Source of the DNA: CAYRJD01 sp965247395
GTDB lineage: Bacteria; Actinomycetota; Acidimicrobiia; Acidimicrobiales; Poriferisodalaceae
DNA length: 64,000 nucleotides
Direction of reading: 5' to 3'
NCBI GenBank assembly: GCA_965247395.1
Contig: OZ252012.1
Coordinates: 372,001-436,000 of the forward strand
In this document: positions 60,894-64,000 of the stretch, in pieces
Position numbering within the stretch: position 1 is the first letter of the stretch
How the letters are laid out: each line of letters starts with the position of its first letter
Translations under genes and position numbers: made by a program
The notes under the pieces: model-generated
Told to the model about the DNA's origin: nothing
The model's input: the letters and a program-made list of their open reading frames with translations, nothing else
Database searches by the model: none

Positions 60894-61390
60894 AATGCGC
60901 CGCTGCTCGAGGGGGGGGGTATCACGACTAATTGGTCCAAGTAATCGGTGGTGCGGAGGTTTCGGATACCAGTTGTCTGTGACTGGAAGCTGAGTGTCTC
61001 ACCGATTGAGTGTTTTAACCACATAAGCATGAACAGGAACTTGGACACGACTTTGTTTGGATTAGGCCTTACAAGCTGAACGAAATTCGCGCAAACTGAC
61101 TCGTCAAACTCGGTATCAATGAAAATCACGCGTCCGACCGGTTGTTTTGGTCCCCCGCCAGATTTCTCTAGGAGAATGTCGCCGTGCTGTAGTTGTCGAC
61201 TCGCCAGTTGCTTTTTTGTTACTGATCTTCGTGCGGTATTGGCAACGTCTGGCGTACCATTCTTCGTGAAATTAGTTGACCTGAGCACATCAACGTCAAC
61301 CTCATCTTCGCCAGGTTTCTTACCCCATACACCTCCAATGGTGAGAAGAAGCAACTCTTTGATTGCAACCTCACGCCAGCCTTCACGCAT
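60782..61390 (-). CDS. hsdS: Type I specificity subunit HsdS, first TRD (frameshifted at poly-C)
   Basis: 202 aa. ATG 61390 overlaps the hsdM stop by 8 nt. Residues 4-160 are TRD-a (W-R-E-V-A-I-K-E-L ... D-Y-L-D-Q-L-V-V-I-P-P-P). After the 9-C tract the frame leaves the conserved spacer and runs on for about 40 unrelated residues. The correct continuation (L-E-Q-R-R-I-V-E-V-I-D-S) is in the other frame. Confidence 0.85.
   Translation of the reverse strand: MREGWREVAIKELLLLTIGGVWGKKPGEDEVDVDVLRSTNFTKNGTPDVANTARRSVTKKQLASRQLQHGDILLEKSGGGPKQPVGRVIFIDTEFDESVCANFVQLVRPNPNKVVSKFLFMLMWLKHSIGETLSFQSQTTGIRNLRTTDYLDQLVVIPPPSSSGALWKSSIPFSQVSTRTSTHSKVTPKLSRQLVKLCLPSS
60911..60919 (-). repeat. Poly-C tract (9) at the TRD-a/spacer junction
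   Basis: Nine C after ATA on the coding strand. Lengths of 7 or 10 would restore I-P-P-(P)-L-E-Q-R-R and join both hsdS frames. Confidence 0.92.
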
Positions 61391-62888
61391 ATCCAGCAGC
61401 CTTAAGTTGTTCGTCCATAGCAAGCTGGGCCTCCGCAAGCTGTTTTTGTGCTTTGCGTAGATCATCTAGAGCGGCACTCACTTCTATAACTTCAGCTTCT
61501 TCTAGCGGGATGTGGCTGTTTATACTGAGGATCCAGTTTTTGGATTCGATCTCGCTTAATCCAACAATCACCTGCTTGATTCCATCGGGAGCAGCCGCGG
61601 GATCTTGGTAGGCATCAAGGAGTGCCTTGATGTCGTCATCGGAGAGAACGTTTTGGTTTGTGGCCTTCTCGTACCGCGCAGACCCGTCAATAATCCGCAC
61701 TTTTCCTTGAAATTCTGGGGCCTTCGTATTGCGAAGGATCAGCAGGCAAGTCGAAATACCGGTGCCATAGAAAAGGTTGGGCCCAAGAGCGATGACGGCT
61801 TCAAGCAAGTCGGCTTCGAGGATGTGTTGTCTTATGCGTTTCTCAGCCCCTGAACGAAACAGAGGACCATGAGGCATGACGACACCCACGCGTCCGGTGT
61901 TGGGCTTAGCCGAAGTGAGCATGTGCTGAATCCAAGCAAAGTCGCCAAAACCTTGGGGAGGTACACCGCCGAATTTAGAGCGGTTGTGGGGGTCATCCGC
62001 CCAGGTTTCCCCTCCCCAGTGTTTTAGTGAAAATGGGGGGTTGGCAATTACTATGTCGAACTGGTTGAGCTTGCCTTCATCGTCAACAAAGAGAGGGTTT
62101 CGGAGTGTGTCGCCGCGAATGATCTGGGCATCGTCAACGTCGTGGATATAAAGATTCATCCTGCCGATAGCGGACGAGGTTTGGTTTATTTCTTGCCCGT
62201 AGAACCGCATCTGAGCGGTCCTCTTGCCAGAGGTCTTAATTTCGTATGCAGCTTCAATCAGCATGCCAGCCGAGCCGCAGGCTGGGTCGTATATGGAATC
62301 GGTTGGCTCGGGAGCAAGTATTTTGACCAGCAGATGCACGACAGCTCGGGGCGTGAAGAATTGTCCGGCAGACGCTGCGTTTTCGTCTGAAAACTTTTTT
62401 AGTAGATATTCGTAACCATCCCCGAGCATGTCATTTGGTACTTGGCTCGGTGAGATGTTGTAGCGATGGAAGTACTCGAACAGGCGTTGGAGCCTTTCAG
62501 GCGGCATCTTGTTCGGATCAGCCCAGGGGGCATTGCCGAAGATTCCGGCGAGTCGGTCCGGATTTGCCTGCTCGATTTTCTGGGTGATCTCTTGGATGGC
62601 AACACCATGGTTTTCTGCGACTCGGCGTAGGTCGTTCCAATGGCAACCTTTTGGGATGTCGAATTTGTGGTAGTTGGCCTCTATCTCTGGTACGAGGTCA
62701 TCACCCCACTCGGCTACTGCTTTTGCGTGCTCATCGTCCCAGGTGTCCGATAATCGCTTCAAAAAGAGGATCGGGAAAATGAAATCCCGCAGATTGACTG
62801 GGTCTACAGGGCCTCGAAGAATGTCGGCGGCTCCCCAGAGCCAAGATTCAAGCTCTTGTTGAGATAGGGAAGGGGGGGGGGCAGCCAT
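61383..62888 (-). CDS. hsdM: Type I DNA methyltransferase subunit HsdM
   Basis: 501 aa N6-adenine methyltransferase. SAM motif Y-D-P-A-C-G-S-A-G-M-L, catalytic I-A-N-P-P-F, N-terminal helical D-I-L-R-G, and A-G-Q-F-F-T-P-R. Codons 3-6 are built from a run of ten C (A-P-P-P), so loss or gain of one base right after the start would stop HsdM synthesis and silence the system. First gene of the hsdM-hsdS-hsdR operon. Confidence 0.95.
   Translation of the reverse strand: MAAPPPSLSQQELESWLWGAADILRGPVDPVNLRDFIFPILFLKRLSDTWDDEHAKAVAEWGDDLVPEIEANYHKFDIPKGCHWNDLRRVAENHGVAIQEITQKIEQANPDRLAGIFGNAPWADPNKMPPERLQRLFEYFHRYNISPSQVPNDMLGDGYEYLLKKFSDENAASAGQFFTPRAVVHLLVKILAPEPTDSIYDPACGSAGMLIEAAYEIKTSGKRTAQMRFYGQEINQTSSAIGRMNLYIHDVDDAQIIRGDTLRNPLFVDDEGKLNQFDIVIANPPFSLKHWGGETWADDPHNRSKFGGVPPQGFGDFAWIQHMLTSAKPNTGRVGVVMPHGPLFRSGAEKRIRQHILEADLLEAVIALGPNLFYGTGISTCLLILRNTKAPEFQGKVRIIDGSARYEKATNQNVLSDDDIKALLDAYQDPAAAPDGIKQVIVGLSEIESKNWILSINSHIPLEEAEVIEVSAALDDLRKAQKQLAEAQLAMDEQLKAAGYA
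62872..62881 (-). repeat. Poly-C tract (10) at the hsdM start
   Basis: Ten C beginning 7 nt after the hsdM A of ATG. Present length keeps the frame. No in-frame start seems available nearby downstream. Confidence 0.92.
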
Positions 62889-62940
62889 CTTGCGCGAACT
62901 CTTCCGCGCTAGGAGGCGTTTACAGACGCGTAGCTGGGTG

Positions 62941-63016
62941 TGGTGGAGCTAAGGGGAATCGAACCCCTGACCTCTTCCATGCCATGGAAGCGCTCTACCA
63001 ACTGAGCTATAGCCCC
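62941..63016 (-). tRNA. tRNA-Ala (anticodon GGC)
   Basis: Full cloverleaf on the minus strand: acceptor GGGGCTA pairs with TAGCTCC (one G-U), D-arm GCTC..GAGC, anticodon stem CTTCC/GGAAG around ATGGCAT (GGC), T-arm AGGGG/CCCCT around TTCGATT, then A and an encoded CCA at 62943-62941. Reads GCC codons. Its 3' end faces the restriction operon. Confidence 0.96.
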
Positions 63017-63115
63017 GTACCTACTCACAAGTTAAAAAAATCTACCAGCGGCACTTGGTGGTGGTTACCTTCGGGGTGCGAGAATGGTCACAAGAGATTT
63101 GCGGAGGTCTGAAGA

Positions 63116-63454
63116 GTGAGCATTATCGTTGAAGTAGAGAAGCTGGGTGAGGAGATGGAGCGCTTCGGGTATCAGGCCTATTTGCTGAGCGTCAGCGACG
63201 ACTCCACCGCGCACATAGCGCATCTCACGTTTTCTCTCACTGATGGCGCGCTGCGCTGCGGTGCCAGCAGAACCGCCGCAGGCAACGTCAAGGAACGTCC
63301 ACGAGTGTCGGTGCTATGGCCGCCGTTTGAAGCTGACGGCTATTCGATGATCGTGGACGGCGACTGTGAATTGTCTAGTGGCACTGCGCTAGACGGCGGC
63401 GATGAGCTAGTGGTTAGACCAGTTACCGGAGTGTTGCATCGGCCAGCTGCCTGA
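63116..63454 (+). CDS. PNPOx-like flavin/F420 split-barrel protein
   Basis: 112 aa. F-G-Y-Q-A-Y-L-L-S-V-S-D, D-G-A-L-R-C-G-A-S-R-T-A-A-G-N-V, R-P-R-V-S-V-L-W-P-P-F give the split-barrel pattern. GTG start at 63116. Its 3' end lies in a 14-bp tandem repeat. Confidence 0.75.
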   Translation: MSIIVEVEKLGEEMERFGYQAYLLSVSDDSTAHIAHLTFSLTDGALRCGASRTAAGNVKERPRVSVLWPPFEADGYSMIVDGDCELSSGTALDGGDELVVRPVTGVLHRPAA

Positions 63455-63516
63455 CTGCTGCTGCCTAACTGCTGCTGCCTAACCGTTGCTGGCTGACCGC
63501 TTCTGGCTAAGCCGCT
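63447..63516. repeat. 14-bp tandem repeat, five units, across two gene ends
   Basis: Units start at 63447, 63461, 63475, 63489 and 63503, pattern CTGSCTRACYGCTG. The array spans the last codons of the PNPOx-like gene, the gap, and the first part of the convergent LLM gene's 3' end. Confidence 0.85.
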
Positions 63517-64000
63517 TTTAGATCGTTGAAGATCGTGCTCCAGCGGTCGGAGTCGCCCTCATACGGTGCATAGAAGCTGACCCTGTCCACCACATCGCTG
63601 TAGCGGCCCTTCAGTTCTTCGGCCACTTTTTCAGGCTCTGCCACTACCGCAAACGCACTCAAGATGTCGTCGGTGATCATCTGACCCATCTCTACCCATT
63701 TGCCTTCTTTAGACATTCCGTTCAACTCGGTTTGCAGATCGCCCCAACCGTGGCAATCCAGCACCGGCCGGTAAGCCGGGGTTGAGCCATAAAAAGCGAT
63801 CTGTTGCTTGACGCTTTGAGTGGCTTTGTCCATCTGCTCTTCGGTGTTGCCGGTCACGATGAACGACGGTCCGGAAATGGTGATGTCGCTAAGCGAACGG
63901 CCAGCTTTGGCAGCGCCGCGCTCCAATGCTGGGATGGTCTCTTCTCGTAGATATTTCTCAGTAGTAAAGCCGTGGCACATAAACAGATCGCAGGTCTCAC
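63507..64000 (-). CDS. LLM-class F420-dependent oxidoreductase, C-terminal part
   Basis: Runs off the window: the frame stays open to base 64000 and residues before the internal Met (E-T-C-D-L-F) fit the family, so the start is outside. Visible: C-H-G-F-T-T-E-K-Y-L-R-E-E, I-T-I-S-G-P-S-F-I-V-T-G, Q-I-A-F-Y-G-S-T-P-A-Y and G-R-Y-S-D-V-V-D-R-V-S-F-Y. An F420-type TIM-barrel protein; substrate unknown. Confidence 0.85.
   Translation of the reverse strand, partial: ETCDLFMCHGFTTEKYLREETIPALERGAAKAGRSLSDITISGPSFIVTGNTEEQMDKATQSVKQQIAFYGSTPAYRPVLDCHGWGDLQTELNGMSKEGKWVEMGQMITDDILSAFAVVAEPEKVAEELKGRYSDVVDRVSFYAPYEGDSDRWSTIFNDLKAA

Noticed and set aside
62941..63016. att site duplicate of the tRNA-Ala end near 53.3 kb
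   Set aside because: No matching 12+ nt copy of the tRNA 3' end was found there by eye.

Overview
The window looks like chromosome of a mid-GC actinobacterium, most likely class Acidimicrobiia. The basis is several F420-type luciferase-like oxidoreductases, a SufBDC/SufS/SufU iron-sulfur system, a MaoC hydratase, long acyl-CoA dehydrogenase and CitE-type lyases typical of the actinobacterial ethylmalonyl-CoA pathway, homodimeric AceE, and frequent GTG/TTG starts. The taxonomic call is inference from gene content only.

Layout. 1-5.7 kb: a degenerate M48-like membrane protein, the PLP synthase pair pdxS-pdxT, an LLM oxidoreductase, an SDR and a diguanylate cyclase. 5.7-12.6 kb: an eIF-2B-like protein carrying a coding minisatellite, a probable methylsuccinyl-CoA dehydrogenase next to a mesaconyl-CoA hydratase-like MaoC protein, then a redox block holding a UGSC-family selenoprotein (in-frame UGA plus a candidate SECIS hairpin), its thioredoxin-containing partner, a flavin reductase and a MauE-like protein. 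12.6-16.8 kb: S9 oligopeptidase, gamma-carbonic anhydrase-like protein, LLM oxidoreductase. 16.8-26.4 kb: Fe-S assembly in two facing blocks (sufB, two CitE lyases, a four-Cys protein, sufD, Rieske ferredoxin, a divergent sufC, and PCD on the plus strand; sufC-sufS-sufU on the minus strand). 26.4-47.8 kb: peptidase, ABC-2 exporter, MBL hydrolase, a VapBC-like module, acyl-CoA dehydrogenase, several alpha/beta hydrolases, aceE, rnhA, nitroreductase, SDR, an orphan betaine-binding lipoprotein, a DUF6624-esterase fusion and a crotonase. 47.8-53.3 kb: epoxide hydrolase, hisC, APH-type kinase, ung, VOC protein.

53.3-62.9 kb is accessory: two paralogous AAA/DUF4143 ATPase-nuclease genes, each headed by its own 23-bp tandem repeat array, and a third array without a gene; then a type I restriction-modification operon (hsdM-hsdS-hsdR) with three 9-10 nt poly-C tracts. 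One follows the hsdM start and two lie between the target recognition domains of a three-TRD hsdS, which at the observed tract length is split into two reading frames. A tRNA-Ala(GGC) gene bounds this block, followed by a PNPOx-like protein and a truncated LLM gene at the window edge.

Two themes cut across the window. Many enzymes carry low-complexity insertions in otherwise conserved folds. Gene ends are unusually rich in short repeats: 13-19 bp tandem arrays, and pairs of about 18-37 bp direct repeats whose copies lie 70-74 bp apart.
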